From contig NZ_VOPH01000002.1 in the NCBI RefSeq assembly GCF_009765275.1, positions 310,001 to 374,000 of the forward strand: DNA of 64,000 nucleotides. Reading direction: 5' to 3'. The notes under the pieces were generated by a model. That model made no database searches, was not told the origin of the DNA, and saw nothing but the letters and a program-made list of their open reading frames with translations. A program made the translations under genes and the position numbers. This document shows, in pieces, positions 1 to 9,295 of this stretch. The first letter of the stretch is position 1. Each line of letters starts with the position of its first letter. This stretch comes from Chachezhania sediminis (lineage in GTDB: Bacteria; Pseudomonadota; Alphaproteobacteria; Rhodobacterales; Rhodobacteraceae).

Positions 1-1098
1 GACTTCAACTCCCATGTCGCGAAAGTGGTCGACCACCGCGCGTGGGTGGAGTCATATCTATCTGAAATAAAACGCATTTCTTCGGAAACTGGCCCCCGTG
101 TCCTGAACACGATCTTCTTCGGCGGCGGTACGCCGTCGCTGATGGAGCCTGAAACCGTCGCCGCCGTCATCGACGCCGCCCGCGCCGCCTGGCTGCCGGC
201 GAACGACATGGAAATCACCCTGGAAGCCAACCCCGGCTCGGTCGAAGCCGGCCGCTTCGCCGCCTTCCGCCAGGCCGGGGTCAACCGCGTGTCGCTGGGC
301 GTCCAGGCGCTCCACGATCCGGACCTGCGCCGACTGGGCCGGATCCATTCGGTGGCAGAGGCCCGAACGGCTTTCGACATCGCCCGAAACACCTTCGACC
401 GTGTCAGCTTCGACCTGATCTATGCCCGCCAGGACCAGTCCCGCGAAGACTGGCGCCGGGAACTGACCGAGGCCCTGTCGATGACGGCAGACCACCTGTC
501 GCTGTATCAACTGACGGTCGAGGACGGCACTGTCTTCGGCGCCCGCGCCGCCGCCGGACACTTGCGGGGCTTGCCAGACGAGGACCTTGGCGCCGACCTG
601 TACCAGATCACCCAGGACCTGTGCGAAGCCCGAGGCCTTCCCGCCTACGAAGTATCAAACCACGCGGTCCCCGGGTCCGAATCCCGTCACAACCTGATCT
701 ATTGGCACGCTGGTGACTGGGCGGGCATCGGCCCCGGCGCCCATGGCCGTCTGACAATCAACGGCCAGCGCTTTGCCACCGAAACGGCAAAAGCCCCGGC
801 GAAATGGCTGAAAGATGTCCATACGGGTTCAGGGTACTCCGACCAAACCACCATATCTGGTAATGATCAGGCCGATGAATACCTTATAATGGGCCTTCGC
901 CTTACAGAGGGCATCGAACCAGCCCGATACGCGCGGCTGTCCGGTCAGCACCTCTCGGCCCAGACAATCGCCCATCTGTCCGACCTTGGACTGATCGCAG
1001 AGACGTCGACGCCTGCAGGCCTGCGCCTTGCGGCGACGCGGTCCGGTCGTGCCGTCCTGAACGCCGTCATTGCAGAGCTTGCCGCAACGGCAGGCTGA
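1..1098 (+). CDS. hemW: HemW-like radical SAM protein (5' end outside window)
   Basis: Partial gene: the reading frame is open from base 1 and ends with TGA at 1096-1098. The first residues are DFNSH, which in the HemW family follow directly after the radical-SAM CxxxCxxC cluster motif, so that motif and the true start lie just upstream. Visible family features are the FFGGGTPSL and LEANPGS stretches (SAM binding), VSLGVQ, and the YEVSNHA block with the Asn/His typical of HemW. HemW is a heme chaperone related to HemN coproporphyrinogen oxidase and is often mis-annotated as such. It converges on parB, with a modular inverted-repeat element between them. Family assignment is strong; the heme-chaperone role is from family knowledge. 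Confidence 0.9.
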   Translation, partial: DFNSHVAKVVDHRAWVESYLSEIKRISSETGPRVLNTIFFGGGTPSLMEPETVAAVIDAARAAWLPANDMEITLEANPGSVEAGRFAAFRQAGVNRVSLGVQALHDPDLRRLGRIHSVAEARTAFDIARNTFDRVSFDLIYARQDQSREDWRRELTEALSMTADHLSLYQLTVEDGTVFGARAAAGHLRGLPDEDLGADLYQITQDLCEARGLPAYEVSNHAVPGSESRHNLIYWHAGDWAGIGPGAHGRLTINGQRFATETAKAPAKWLKDVHTGSGYSDQTTISGNDQADEYLIMGLRLTEGIEPARYARLSGQHLSAQTIAHLSDLGLIAETSTPAGLRLAATRSGRAVLNAVIAELAATAG

Positions 1099-1151
1099 CG
1101 CCGCGCCCGCGCGACCTGGATCAGGTTTCGAAACCCTGGCGCAACACCCTG

Positions 1152-1310
1152 CTTCTTTGATCTTCAAATACCTCGGGGGAATCGCCCGGCACGGGCGATG
1201 GGGGCAGCGCCCCCCGGCCTTCGGCTTCACCTCACGCGATCATCGGGGGCCCTGCCCCCGCCCGCTCCTGCGGAGCGGACTCCCCCGAGGGTATTTGAAG
1301 ACCAAAGAAG
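1152..1310. repeat. Modular inverted-repeat element, copy 1
   Basis: Two arms, 1152-1180 and 1281-1310, are nearly perfect reverse complements: CTTCTTTG..CTTCAAATACC..GGGGGA against TCCCCC..GGTATTTGAAG..CAAAGAAG. Between them lie GC-rich mini-hairpins (GGGGGCAGCGCCCCC near 1200; GGGGGCCCTGCCCCC near 1245). It occupies most of the 293-base gap between the convergent hemW and parB genes. Related elements are at 12057, 19426, 34110, 39382 and 55205. It may serve as a bidirectional 3' end for both genes. Confidence 0.8.
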
Positions 1311-1391
1311 TTCAGTTCAGCACATGGTACTGCCGTAGACTGCGTGATTTCCACGCGCCGTACCTATTCCCGCAAAACGCCTTGTGGAAGC

Positions 1392-2288
1392 TCAGCTTGC
1401 GCCAAGCTTGGCACAGAGCGTGTCCAGTTCATCAAGCGACCCATAGCGGATCACGATGTGACCGGATTCCTGTCCCGGCTTGTGATGCAGTTCGACCTTC
1501 ATGCCCAGATTGGCCGACAGGTCGCCTTCCAGCGCCGCGGTGTCGGCGTCCTTCTCGGGACGCGCCTTTGCCTTCACCGGAACGGCAACACTTCCCGCCG
1601 CCTTCTTTGCCAGAGCTTCGGCAGCGCGCACCGACAACCCCTGCTGCACGATCTGCCGTGCCAACCGCGACGGGTCTTCGGCGGTGACCAGCGTCCGGGC
1701 GTGGCCCGCCGACAATTGACCGTCCCGCACCATTTCCAGCACGTCCGGCGGCAGGTTCAGCAGACGCAGCAGATTGGCAATGTGGCTGCGGCTTTTGCCA
1801 AGGGCTTCGGCCAGCCGCTCTTGCGTGTGTCCGAAGGTGTCCATCAGCGACCGGTAGCCGGCCGCCTCCTCCACCGCATTCAGATCCGCGCGCTGGACGT
1901 TCTCGATGATCGCGACTTCAAGGACCTCGGCATCGTCGTAGTCGCGGATCAGAACCGGCACTTCGTGAAGCTGGGCACGCTGAGCAGCCCGCCAGCGACG
2001 TTCGCCAGCGACGATCTGGTACTTGCCGCCCTCGATCATGCGAACAATCAGCGGCTGCAGGATCCCCTTTTGGGACACCGAGGCGACCAGATCGGCCATA
2101 TCCTCGTCCCGGAAGGTGCGCCGCGGCTGGTTGGCATTCGCCTCGAGCTGTTCGATCGGAATCATCACGTCCGGACGCCGGGCCGTCTGCCGGCCTGCCC
2201 CATCCAGTTCGGGTGTCACATCCGCCATCAGGGCCGACAGTCCCCGGCCCAGTCCCCGCGGCTTCATGTTCTTGTCGTTCACGGCCAT
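1392..2288 (-). CDS. parB: Chromosome partitioning protein ParB
   Basis: ParB/Spo0J-family CTPase and DNA-binding protein that loads at parS sites and helps segregate the origin. The N-terminus has the basic RGLGRGLSAL start typical of chromosomal ParB; the CTP-binding GERRWRA box is at about residues 95-101; a helix-turn-helix (HTQERLAEALGKSRSHIANL) covers about 154-173; the last about 50 residues form the dimerisation domain. At 298 aa it has the normal length. It starts with ATG at 2288, 12 bases after the parA stop, so the two are co-transcribed. Two perfect parS sites lie 1.4 and 3.3 kb away in the same gene string. Confidence 0.97.
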   Translation of the reverse strand: MAVNDKNMKPRGLGRGLSALMADVTPELDGAGRQTARRPDVMIPIEQLEANANQPRRTFRDEDMADLVASVSQKGILQPLIVRMIEGGKYQIVAGERRWRAAQRAQLHEVPVLIRDYDDAEVLEVAIIENVQRADLNAVEEAAGYRSLMDTFGHTQERLAEALGKSRSHIANLLRLLNLPPDVLEMVRDGQLSAGHARTLVTAEDPSRLARQIVQQGLSVRAAEALAKKAAGSVAVPVKAKARPEKDADTAALEGDLSANLGMKVELHHKPGQESGHIVIRYGSLDELDTLCAKLGAS

Positions 2289-2300
2289 GCTCCTGTCGCC

Positions 2301-3107
2301 TCAGGCGGCCACGCTTTCGTGGTTCCGCACCAGTTCCGCCGCCAGCGCGCGATAAGCCCGCGCACCGGTCGAATTCGTGTCGTAGTTCAGCACCGGAATC
2401 GCATAGGACGGCGCTTCGGAAATCCTTACGTTCCGCGGAATCTTCGTTCGGAACACCAGGTCACCCAGGTTCGCACGCGCATCAGCCTCGACCTGCTGGG
2501 ACAAGTTGTTGCGTTTGTCATACATGGTCAACACAACACCTTCGACTCTCAGGTCGGGATTGGCCGAGGCGCGTACTTCGCGGATCGTCATCAGAAGCTG
2601 CGACAGACCTTCCAGCGCAAAGAATTCCGACTGCAGCGGCACCAGCACCGAATTCGCAGCCACCATCGCGTTCACCGTCAGAAGGTTCAACGACGGCGGG
2701 CAATCGATCAGGATGTAATCCAGCCCATAAGCCGCCATCGCGTCCTGCCGCAGCGCCTGTTTCAGAAGATAGGACCGGCGTTCGACTTTCGCCATCTCCA
2801 TGTCCGCAGAGCTTAGGTCGACATTTGCCGGAATGATGAAAAGCCCTTCGATTCCAGCACTTTGCACCATTTCCGACAGATTTCCGTCGCTCAGAAGCAG
2901 GTCATAGCTCGTCAATTCGCGCGCCTCGTCCACCACGCCGAGGCCGGTGGAGGCATTCCCCTGCGGATCCAGGTCCACCACAAGAACCTTCATCCCGATC
3001 TCGACCAGGGCCGCGGCCAGGTTAATCGCGGTCGTGGTTTTGCCCACCCCGCCCTTCTGGTTCGCAACCGCAATGATTCGGGGTTCGTTGCGTGAAAAGT
3101 CAGACAC
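2301..3107 (-). CDS. parA: Chromosome partitioning ATPase ParA
   Basis: ParA/Soj ATPase, partner of ParB. The deviant Walker A motif KGGVGKTT is at about residues 18-25 of the chosen start, followed by VVDLDPQGNAS (Walker A') and LIDCPPSLNLL (Walker B). I choose GTG at 3107 (VSDFSRNEP), because GGAG lies 8 bases upstream and because a longer frame to 3299 would run far back through rsmG and add a basic tail unlike the family. With this start the gene overlaps the rsmG stop by 8 bases (GTGTCTGA). Product 268 aa. Confidence 0.95.
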   Translation of the reverse strand: MSDFSRNEPRIIAVANQKGGVGKTTTAINLAAALVEIGMKVLVVDLDPQGNASTGLGVVDEARELTSYDLLLSDGNLSEMVQSAGIEGLFIIPANVDLSSADMEMAKVERRSYLLKQALRQDAMAAYGLDYILIDCPPSLNLLTVNAMVAANSVLVPLQSEFFALEGLSQLLMTIREVRASANPDLRVEGVVLTMYDKRNNLSQQVEADARANLGDLVFRTKIPRNVRISEAPSYAIPVLNYDTNSTGARAYRALAAELVRNHESVAA

Positions 3108-3711
3108 GCGACACTCCTTCGATGGACAGGATAACCGCTCCCGGCTGAGTACGACTTTTAATCGGGAGGGCCGAGAATTGCCATCTCTGCCGCGCCTCTG
3201 CCAACTCTTTTTCCCAGGTCTCGCCCTTCGGGAACAGCGCCGTTCCGCCTGGGGCCAAGTGCCGATCGGCGAATTCAAGCAGAAGGTCCAGGGATGCAAG
3301 GGCGCGTGCCGATATTACATCGGCACGCTGCGGCTCTGCCGCCTCGATACGGGCCGCGATGATTGTGGCATCGATGCCGGTCTCGCGGGAAACCGTCCGC
3401 AGAAAGGCGGCTTTTCGTTGATCGCTTTCGATCAGGGTGACTGCTGGCCCGTCAGGTTCCCCTGCCGCTAGAATCGCAATCACAAGACCGGGAAACCCGC
3501 CACCAGAGCCAAGATCCGCCCATGTCACCGCTCTGGGTGCAGCATCCCAGACTTGAACCGAATCCAATATGTGGCGGTTCCATAGATCTGGGATACTTGA
3601 TTTAGAGACAAGATTGATCTTCGGATTCCACTTCTCCAGCAGTGCAGCGTAGATCTCAAGCCGCTCCATTGTTTCACGTGAAACATTGTCCGGCAGACCG
3701 GGGCGCGTCAT
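3100..3711 (-). CDS. rsmG: 16S rRNA (guanine-N7) methyltransferase RsmG (GidB)
   Basis: SAM-dependent methyltransferase that modifies G527 of 16S rRNA. The family start [28 protein letters not shown] is followed by the glycine-rich SAM loop [13 protein letters not shown] near residues 65-77. At 203 aa it has the normal size. It overlaps mnmG by 4 bases (ATGA) and parA by 8 bases, so translation is probably coupled. A perfect 16-bp parS site encodes residues about 9-14 (NVSRET) on the minus strand, so this N-terminal peptide is constrained by the DNA site as well as by the protein. Confidence 0.96.
   Translation of the reverse strand: MTRPGLPDNVSRETMERLEIYAALLEKWNPKINLVSKSSIPDLWNRHILDSVQVWDAAPRAVTWADLGSGGGFPGLVIAILAAGEPDGPAVTLIESDQRKAAFLRTVSRETGIDATIIAARIEAAEPQRADVISARALASLDLLLEFADRHLAPGGTALFPKGETWEKELAEARQRWQFSALPIKSRTQPGAVILSIEGVSRV
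3670..3685. other. parS centromere site 1 (inside rsmG)
   Basis: TGTTTCACGTGAAACA, a perfect 16-bp palindrome and an exact match to the ParB binding consensus TGTTNCACGTGAAACA. It lies within the rsmG coding sequence about 1.4 kb upstream of parB and about 5.2 kb from the oriC candidate. Confidence 0.95.
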
Positions 3712-5585
3712 GCTCTTTTCGCCTGCCGGTCGCGACGAAGGCGTGCCAAAAGCAAGGCAAGCGCCGCTGGCGTCATCCCTTCCATACGCCCAGCCTGAGC
3801 CAGCGATTCTGGACGAATTCGGGACAACTTCTGCTTCAGTTCGTTGGAAAGACCTTCAATGGACGAATAATCGAAGCCCGCCGGTATGACGTGCGCCTCT
3901 TCACGCTTCAGCGTCGCCACATCCCGTTTTTGCCGTTCGATGTAGGACGCGTACAGCGCATCCCTCTCTACCTGTCGCCGGATCGGTTCCTCGACAGCAT
4001 CGAGTTCCGCCTTCAGCGGCATCACGTCCTCGAAAGTGACGTCCGGAAAAGCCAGAATTTCCAAACCTGTCCGGCGGTTTCCGTCTTCCTTGACCTTGAT
4101 TCCAACAGATCCGACCTGCTTCGGCGTATAGGTCTCTGCCGTCAGCAATTCCCGCGCGATGTCCAGCTTCTCCATCTTATCCAGAAACGCCCGGCGGCGT
4201 GCCTCGCTTACGCAGCCCAGGTCAAGCGCCAGGGGCGTCAGACGCTGATCGGCATTATCCGCCCGCAACGAGAGCCGAAATTCCGCCCGAGAAGTAAACA
4301 TGCGATAGGGTTCCGCCACACCGCGTGTGGTCAGATCGTCAATCATGACGCCGATGTAGCTGTCGGTTCTGCTGAACGTCACCGGGTCCCTGCCCCGAAC
4401 GGAAAGCGCGGCATTCAGACCGGCGACCATGCCCTGGGCCGCAGCTTCCTCATATCCGGTAGTTCCGTTGATCTGGCCCGCAAGATACAGTCCCGGGACA
4501 TCGCGAACCGCGAGTTGGGCGTTCAGCGCGCGGGGATCGACGTAGTCGTATTCAATCGCATAACCCGGTTGCAGGATCCTGACATTCTCCAACCCGACGA
4601 TGGAGCGCACATAGGCCTCCTGCACATCTTCGGGCAAGGACGTCGAGATGCCGTTCGGATAGACCGTAGGATCGTTCAGCCCTTCCGGTTCCAGGAACAC
4701 CTGGTGGGAACTCTTGTCGGCGAAGCGGACCACCTTGTCCTCGATCGACGGGCAATAGCGGGGACCGACGCCGTCGATATGGCCTCCGTACATTGCCGAC
4801 CGGGAGAGATTCTGTTCGATGATCTCGTGCGTGCGGGCATTCGTATGGGTGATTCCGCAGGAAATCTGCCGTGCCACTACCTTGTTGGAAAGAAAGGAGA
4901 AAAGAACCGGATCATCGTCACCGGGCTGGGTTTCCAGGCCATCCCAGTTGATCGTCCGGCCGTCCAGCCGGGGCGGAGTGCCCGTCTTCAGCCGTCCCAT
5001 TGGCAGGTCAAAGGAATCCATCCGCTCAGCCAGCGCCACAGAAGGCTTGTCGCCCATACGGCCGCCAGGTTTGCGCACATCACCAATGTGAATCACGCCG
5101 CGAAGAAATGTGCCCGTGGTCAGAACGACCGCACCAGAGGGGATCTCGGACCCGTCGGCAAGCAGGACTCCGGCCACCCGGGGGCCATCCATCAGGAAAT
5201 CGGTGACTTCGCCTTCAACGATCTCAAGATTCTCCTGCTTCTCAGTCTCTTCCAGCATTGCCGCTCGGTACAGCGCGCGGTCGGCCTGGGCCCGCGGGCC
5301 TTGAACGGCGGGACCTTTCCGCCGGTTCAAAAGGCGGAACTGGATCCCTGCCCTGTCCGCGACGCGGCCCATGACACCGTCCATGGCGTCGACTTCGCGC
5401 ACCAGGTGGCCCTTTCCAAGGCCGCCGATGGCTGGATTGCAGCTCATAACGCCAATTCCGTCACGTCGCAGCGTCACAAGAACGGTTCGCGCACCCACCC
5501 GGGCCGCGGCATGTGCGGCTTCGGCGCCGGCATGGCCACCACCGATTACAACGACATCAACAGGCGAATGTTTCACGTGAAACAC
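3708..5585 (-). CDS. mnmG: tRNA uridine-5-carboxymethylaminomethyl modification enzyme MnmG (GidA)
   Basis: FAD-binding subunit of the MnmE-MnmG complex that modifies the wobble uridine of certain tRNAs. The FAD loop [12 protein letters not shown] is near the N-terminus; [10 protein letters not shown] and the [12 protein letters not shown] stretch are family signatures. About 625 aa, normal. The frame begins with GTG at 5585 (MFHVKH), but the purine-rich ribosome site (GAGGAG) abuts that codon; the second GTG at 5576 ([10 protein letters not shown]) has 8-base spacing and looks the better start. A perfect parS palindrome spans both. The stop overlaps rsmG by 4 bases. Confidence 0.96.
   Translation of the reverse strand: MFHVKHSPVDVVVIGGGHAGAEAAHAAARVGARTVLVTLRRDGIGVMSCNPAIGGLGKGHLVREVDAMDGVMGRVADRAGIQFRLLNRRKGPAVQGPRAQADRALYRAAMLEETEKQENLEIVEGEVTDFLMDGPRVAGVLLADGSEIPSGAVVLTTGTFLRGVIHIGDVRKPGGRMGDKPSVALAERMDSFDLPMGRLKTGTPPRLDGRTINWDGLETQPGDDDPVLFSFLSNKVVARQISCGITHTNARTHEIIEQNLSRSAMYGGHIDGVGPRYCPSIEDKVVRFADKSSHQVFLEPEGLNDPTVYPNGISTSLPEDVQEAYVRSIVGLENVRILQPGYAIEYDYVDPRALNAQLAVRDVPGLYLAGQINGTTGYEEAAAQGMVAGLNAALSVRGRDPVTFSRTDSYIGVMIDDLTTRGVAEPYRMFTSRAEFRLSLRADNADQRLTPLALDLGCVSEARRRAFLDKMEKLDIARELLTAETYTPKQVGSVGIKVKEDGNRRTGLEILAFPDVTFEDVMPLKAELDAVEEPIRRQVERDALYASYIERQKRDVATLKREEAHVIPAGFDYSSIEGLSNELKQKLSRIRPESLAQAGRMEGMTPAALALLLARLRRDRQAKRA
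5569..5584. other. parS centromere site 2 (at the mnmG start)
   Basis: Second perfect TGTTTCACGTGAAACA, 1.9 kb from the first. It covers the first five codons of mnmG (FHVKH), so it overlaps the translation initiation region. Confidence 0.95.
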
Positions 5586-5588
5586 TCC

Positions 5589-6875
5589 TCATTTCCCAAG
5601 ACAGAAGCTGGCGAAGATTTCATCCAGCAGGGTCTCCACATCTATGCGTCCGACAAGAGATTCAAGGGCACGAATCGCATGGCGGAGATCCTCGGCTGCC
5701 AGATCATACATGTCGGGGCCGATTTCCAGAAGCCCCTGCGCCGAGGAAAGACCTTCGACCGCACGCGACATGGCGGACCGATGCCGATCCCGCGTCGCCA
5801 GACCAGCGCTGACTGTCCGTCGGGACAGGGTCTCGCTGACAGAGGCGATCAGCCTGTCGACCCCCTGCCCCGTCAGGCCTGACACCGCGCCTTCGCCATC
5901 CGAAAGCAAATCCGCCTTCGGACGCACGACAATATCGCCGTCGCGCAAAAGTTCGGCCGGAACCTCATTCTTGGACATCAGGAACACCCGGAGGTCTGCC
6001 GAGGCGGCACGTTCCTTGGCCAGGGCCACTCCAATGGCTTCGATCTTGTCTTCGGCTTCCCGCAATCCCGCCGTGTCCAGCAAGGTTACCGGCAAACCGG
6101 CCAGATCCATACGGACCTCGATCACGTCGCGGGTCGTTCCCGCGATTTCCGACGTGATCGCCGCCGGGCGCCCCGCCAGAGCGTTTAGCAGCGTCGACTT
6201 CCCCGCATTGGGCGGACCGACAATTGCGACCTCGAATCCCGTGCGGATGCGTTCGGCTATGCGAACACCCTCGATCTCGTGGTTCAGGTCGTGTTTAACT
6301 GCCGTCAGTAGTGCTTGGACCTCCGGCGTCACATCTTCGGGAACGTCTTCATCGGCAAAGTCGATGGTCGCTTCGATCAAGGCCGCCGCCCGGATCAGCT
6401 GTTCCCGCCACCGGTCGGCCTTGCGCCCCAGCGCGCCGCCCAGGACGGCCTGGGCCTGTTTGCGCTGTGTCTCCGTCTCGGCGTCAATCAGATCGGCCAG
6501 GCCTTCGACCTGTGCCAGATCCATCCGGCCGTTTTCCAGCGCGCGGCGGGTAAACTCGCCAGGTTCGGCGATCCGCAGCCCGTCGAGATCGGCCAATCGT
6601 TCCAGAACGGCCGAAGTCGTCGCGATACTGCCATGGATCTGAAGCTCGGCGACATCTTCGCCGGTAAAACTGCCCGGACCCGGGAAGGTCAAAACGACAG
6701 CTTCGTCCAGGACATCCTTGTCCGCAGAAAAAAGGCGCCGGAGCGTCAGGCCGCGGCCTGCCAATCCGGCGCCGGTGATTTCTGACACTGCGGGAAATGC
6801 GGCCGGGCCGGAAATCCGGATCACCGCCACCCCTGCACGGCCCGGGGCGCTGGCCAGGGCGAAGATCGTGTCCAT
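5589..6875 (-). CDS. mnmE: tRNA modification GTPase MnmE (TrmE)
   Basis: Partner of MnmG in wobble-uridine modification. The N-terminal TrmE fold ([22 protein letters not shown]) is followed by a helical domain, an inserted G domain with the P-loop GPPNAGKS at about residues 220-227, a DTAGLRE motif (G3), and the C-terminal FCLGK whose Cys is conserved in the family. At 428 aa it is slightly short for the family but complete. It ends 3 bases before the mnmG start, with rho immediately upstream (22-base gap), so rho-mnmE-mnmG-rsmG-parA-parB reads as one transcription unit. Confidence 0.96.
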   Translation of the reverse strand: MDTIFALASAPGRAGVAVIRISGPAAFPAVSEITGAGLAGRGLTLRRLFSADKDVLDEAVVLTFPGPGSFTGEDVAELQIHGSIATTSAVLERLADLDGLRIAEPGEFTRRALENGRMDLAQVEGLADLIDAETETQRKQAQAVLGGALGRKADRWREQLIRAAALIEATIDFADEDVPEDVTPEVQALLTAVKHDLNHEIEGVRIAERIRTGFEVAIVGPPNAGKSTLLNALAGRPAAITSEIAGTTRDVIEVRMDLAGLPVTLLDTAGLREAEDKIEAIGVALAKERAASADLRVFLMSKNEVPAELLRDGDIVVRPKADLLSDGEGAVSGLTGQGVDRLIASVSETLSRRTVSAGLATRDRHRSAMSRAVEGLSSAQGLLEIGPDMYDLAAEDLRHAIRALESLVGRIDVETLLDEIFASFCLGK

Positions 6876-6897
6876 CGCCGGCCCTCCCCCGGTCTTG

Positions 6898-8169
6898 TCA
6901 GGCGTTCATCGAATCGAAGAATTCCCGGTTCGACTTGGTCTGCTTCAGTTTCGACAGCAGGAACTCGATCGCATCAGTCGTGCCCATCGGGTTCAGGATC
7001 CGGCGCAGGGCAAAAGTCCGCTGCAGGTCGGTCTTGTCGACCAGCAGATCTTCCTTCCGGGTGCCGGATTTCAGGATGTCGATGGCCGGGAACACGCGCT
7101 TGTCTGCGATCTTGCGATCCAGCACCAGTTCCGAGTTACCCGTACCCTTGAATTCCTCGAAGATAACTTCGTCCATCCGGCTGCCAGTGTCGATCAGCGC
7201 GGTCGCGATGATGGTCAGCGAACCGCCTTCTTCGATGTTCCGGGCGGCACCGAAGAAGCGTTTGGGCCGTTGCAGCGCGTTCGCGTCCACACCACCGGTC
7301 AGGACCTTGCCCGACGACGGCACCACAGTGTTGAACGCCCTACCAAGTCTTGTTATTGAGTCGAGAAGGATAACAACATCTCGTTTATGTTCGACTAGGC
7401 GCTTGGCCTTTTCGATCACCATTTCAGACACGGCGACGTGACGCGCGGCCGGCTCGTCGAAAGTCGACGACACGACTTCGCCCTTCACGGACCGCTGCAT
7501 GTCGGTGACTTCCTCGGGGCGTTCATCGATCAGCAGCACGATCAGATAGCACTCGGGGTGGTTCTTTTCGATCGAGTTGGCGATGTTCTGCAGGATCACC
7601 GTCTTACCGGTCCGCGGCGGGGCGACGATCAGCGACCGCTGGCCCTTGCCGATGGGCGCGACCAAGTCGATCACTCGGGCCGACTTGTCCTTTATGGTGG
7701 GATCCTCGATCTCCATCTTCAGGCGTTCGTCGGGGTAAAGCGGCGTCAGGTTGTCAAAGGCGATCTTGTGGCGCGCCTTCTCGGGGTCTTCGAAGTTGAT
7801 CTTGGTGACGTTCGTCAGCGCGAAATAGCGTTCGTTGTCGTCGGGCGCCTTGATCACGCCCTCGATCGTGTCGCCGGTGCGCAGGGAATAGGTGCGGATC
7901 ATGTCCGGAGAGACATAAATGTCGTCCGGACCCGGAAGATAGTTCGCCTCGGTGCTGCGCAGGAAGCCGAAACCGTCCTGCAGGACCTCCAGCACGCCAT
8001 CGCCCGAGATTTCCCAGCCCTCGTCCGCGCGTTCGCGGAGGATCTGGAACATCATCTCGCCCTTGCGCATGGTCGAGGCGTTTTCGATCTCCAGCTCTTC
8101 GGCCATGGACAGAAGGTCCTTGGCGGTCTGCGCCTTGAGATCGGAGAGGTTGAGGGATTCGAGTGTCAT
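6898..8169 (-). CDS. rho: Transcription termination factor Rho
   Basis: Hexameric RNA helicase that ends transcription. The N-terminal helical domain is followed by the cold-shock RNA-binding fold (DGFGFLRS at about 66-72), Walker A APPRTGKT at about 183-190, the [12 protein letters not shown] stretch, and the Walker B region [16 protein letters not shown]. At 423 aa this is a standard Rho without insertions. First gene of the rho-mnmE-mnmG-rsmG-parA-parB string. A 271-base leader containing two hairpins separates it from hemJ. Confidence 0.97.
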   Translation of the reverse strand: MTLESLNLSDLKAQTAKDLLSMAEELEIENASTMRKGEMMFQILRERADEGWEISGDGVLEVLQDGFGFLRSTEANYLPGPDDIYVSPDMIRTYSLRTGDTIEGVIKAPDDNERYFALTNVTKINFEDPEKARHKIAFDNLTPLYPDERLKMEIEDPTIKDKSARVIDLVAPIGKGQRSLIVAPPRTGKTVILQNIANSIEKNHPECYLIVLLIDERPEEVTDMQRSVKGEVVSSTFDEPAARHVAVSEMVIEKAKRLVEHKRDVVILLDSITRLGRAFNTVVPSSGKVLTGGVDANALQRPKRFFGAARNIEEGGSLTIIATALIDTGSRMDEVIFEEFKGTGNSELVLDRKIADKRVFPAIDILKSGTRKEDLLVDKTDLQRTFALRRILNPMGTTDAIEFLLSKLKQTKSNREFFDSMNA

Positions 8170-8346
8170 GGGAAAAATACGAGCCTTGCGAGCGCCCTTG
8201 TGGTCGGGGCTTCAACTGTTCTGGTTCTGGGAAGGCACGCTGTCCGGACGGACAGGTTGGCAGCGCATATAGGCAAAGCTGGACCGCGAGTCAAACCTTT
8301 CCCGCGCACGGGTTCCACGATGGTAGTCGCGGTTGGATGCAGGGAC

Positions 8347-8435
8347 GGTGTGTGGGGACCACACACCCTACGGTAAGGTTTCTGCCATCCGGATCAAAGT
8401 TCGATGCTGGGAAGGGTGCGTGGTCCCCACGCACC
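8347..8435. repeat. Pair of related perfect 9-bp hairpins between hemJ and rho
   Basis: Hairpin A: arms GGTGTGTGG (8347-8355) and CCACACACC (8359-8367) with a 3-base GGA loop. Hairpin B: arms GGTGCGTGG (8415-8423) and CCACGCACC (8427-8435) with a 3-base TCC loop. Both are perfect and nearly the same sequence, so they look like two copies of one small element. B ends 6 bases past the hemJ stop. There is no U-run, so a Rho-independent terminator is not shown. The remainder of the 8170-8440 gap contains nothing I recognise. Confidence 0.7.
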
Positions 8436-8440
8436 ACCCT

Positions 8441-8890
8441 TCAGAACCGCACGACCACCGAAATCACGATCACGGCCATCAGCAGCGTCGGCACTTCGTT
8501 CATCATCCGGTAACGCCGCCCTGTCAGCGTATTCCGCCCCGCGGCAAAGTCCTTGCGCCGCAGCGCCAGCCAGTGGTGGAACCAGGTCATGCCCAGCACG
8601 CCCGCGGCCTTGGTCCAGGGCCACACCGCCGACCAGTCCACGATCCCCGGCGTGAAGACCAGCATCAGACCAAAGACCCAGGTCGCTACCATCGACGGGT
8701 TCATGATCATCCGGAGAAGCTTCATCTCCATCGTGTCGAAGACCGGCCCCAGACCGTCGGTCTTCCCGGCCATTTCCACGTGATAGACGTAAAGCCTGGG
8801 CAGATAGAAGATACCGGCCATCCAGGCGATGACCGACATGATGTGGAAAGCCTTGGTCCAGGGATAGAGCCAGATCAGTATGTCTTGCAT
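8441..8890 (-). CDS. hemJ: Protoporphyrinogen IX oxidase HemJ
   Basis: Small integral-membrane heme-pathway enzyme (formerly UPF0093) that oxidises protoporphyrinogen IX. 149 aa with about four hydrophobic helices. The conserved N-terminal KAFHIMSVIAWMAGIFYLPRLYVYH segment carries the invariant His and Arg; a second conserved block is WFHHWLALRRKDFA. ATG at 8890. It is transcribed away from the oriC candidate toward rho. In Caulobacter the heme gene beside the origin is hemE; here it is hemJ, and no hemE is seen in this window. Confidence 0.93.
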   Translation of the reverse strand: MQDILIWLYPWTKAFHIMSVIAWMAGIFYLPRLYVYHVEMAGKTDGLGPVFDTMEMKLLRMIMNPSMVATWVFGLMLVFTPGIVDWSAVWPWTKAAGVLGMTWFHHWLALRRKDFAAGRNTLTGRRYRMMNEVPTLLMAVIVISVVVRF

Positions 8891-9295
8891 TGCGGTCGTG
8901 TCCCCCGGCCGGGTCCTCTTAATCTTAAAGAATTATAAAGAAAGGATGATGATTTTGTAGCAAGGCCCGGATCTGTGGATCCTTTGGCTGTCACCAGATC
9001 CATCCACAGGGGCGAACTTGTGAATTCGTTTCGTGTCGGATTTGTGTAGATCTTGTAACATCCTTTATTTTCAGCAACTTGCCCTGTTCAGAACCGGCCT
9101 GTTCCTGTGGAAAACGAAAGGACAAGATTCCCTGCCCCGCCTTGCCCCCGGTTTCGGGTTATCCTTATCCCGGGTGGGAAGATCACGGCAACCCGTCCCT
9201 GGAACCCGGTCTTGTCCTGCCTCTTGCGCTTGGGGCCGATTTTCCCGACAACCGATCCCTAGGTTTCACGTCGCTTTTCCCACCAGGTTGTCCAC
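8891..9295. other. Candidate chromosomal replication origin (oriC)
   Basis: A 405-base gene-free stretch between divergent hemJ and maf, the position of Cori in Caulobacter. DnaA-box-like 9-mers against TTATNCACA: TGTGGAAAA at 9106 (8/9), TTGTCCACA at 9288 (8/9), TGTGGATCC at 8974, CCATCCACA at 9000, TGTGAATTC at 9019 and TTATCCTTA at 9159 (each 7/9). An AT-rich tract at 8917-8963 (TTAATCTTAAAGAATTATAAAG and following) is a candidate unwinding element and holds a CtrA-like TTAA-N7-TAAA (8925-8939). parS sites are 3-6 kb away. All of this is by eye; no GC-skew was computed. Confidence 0.7.
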
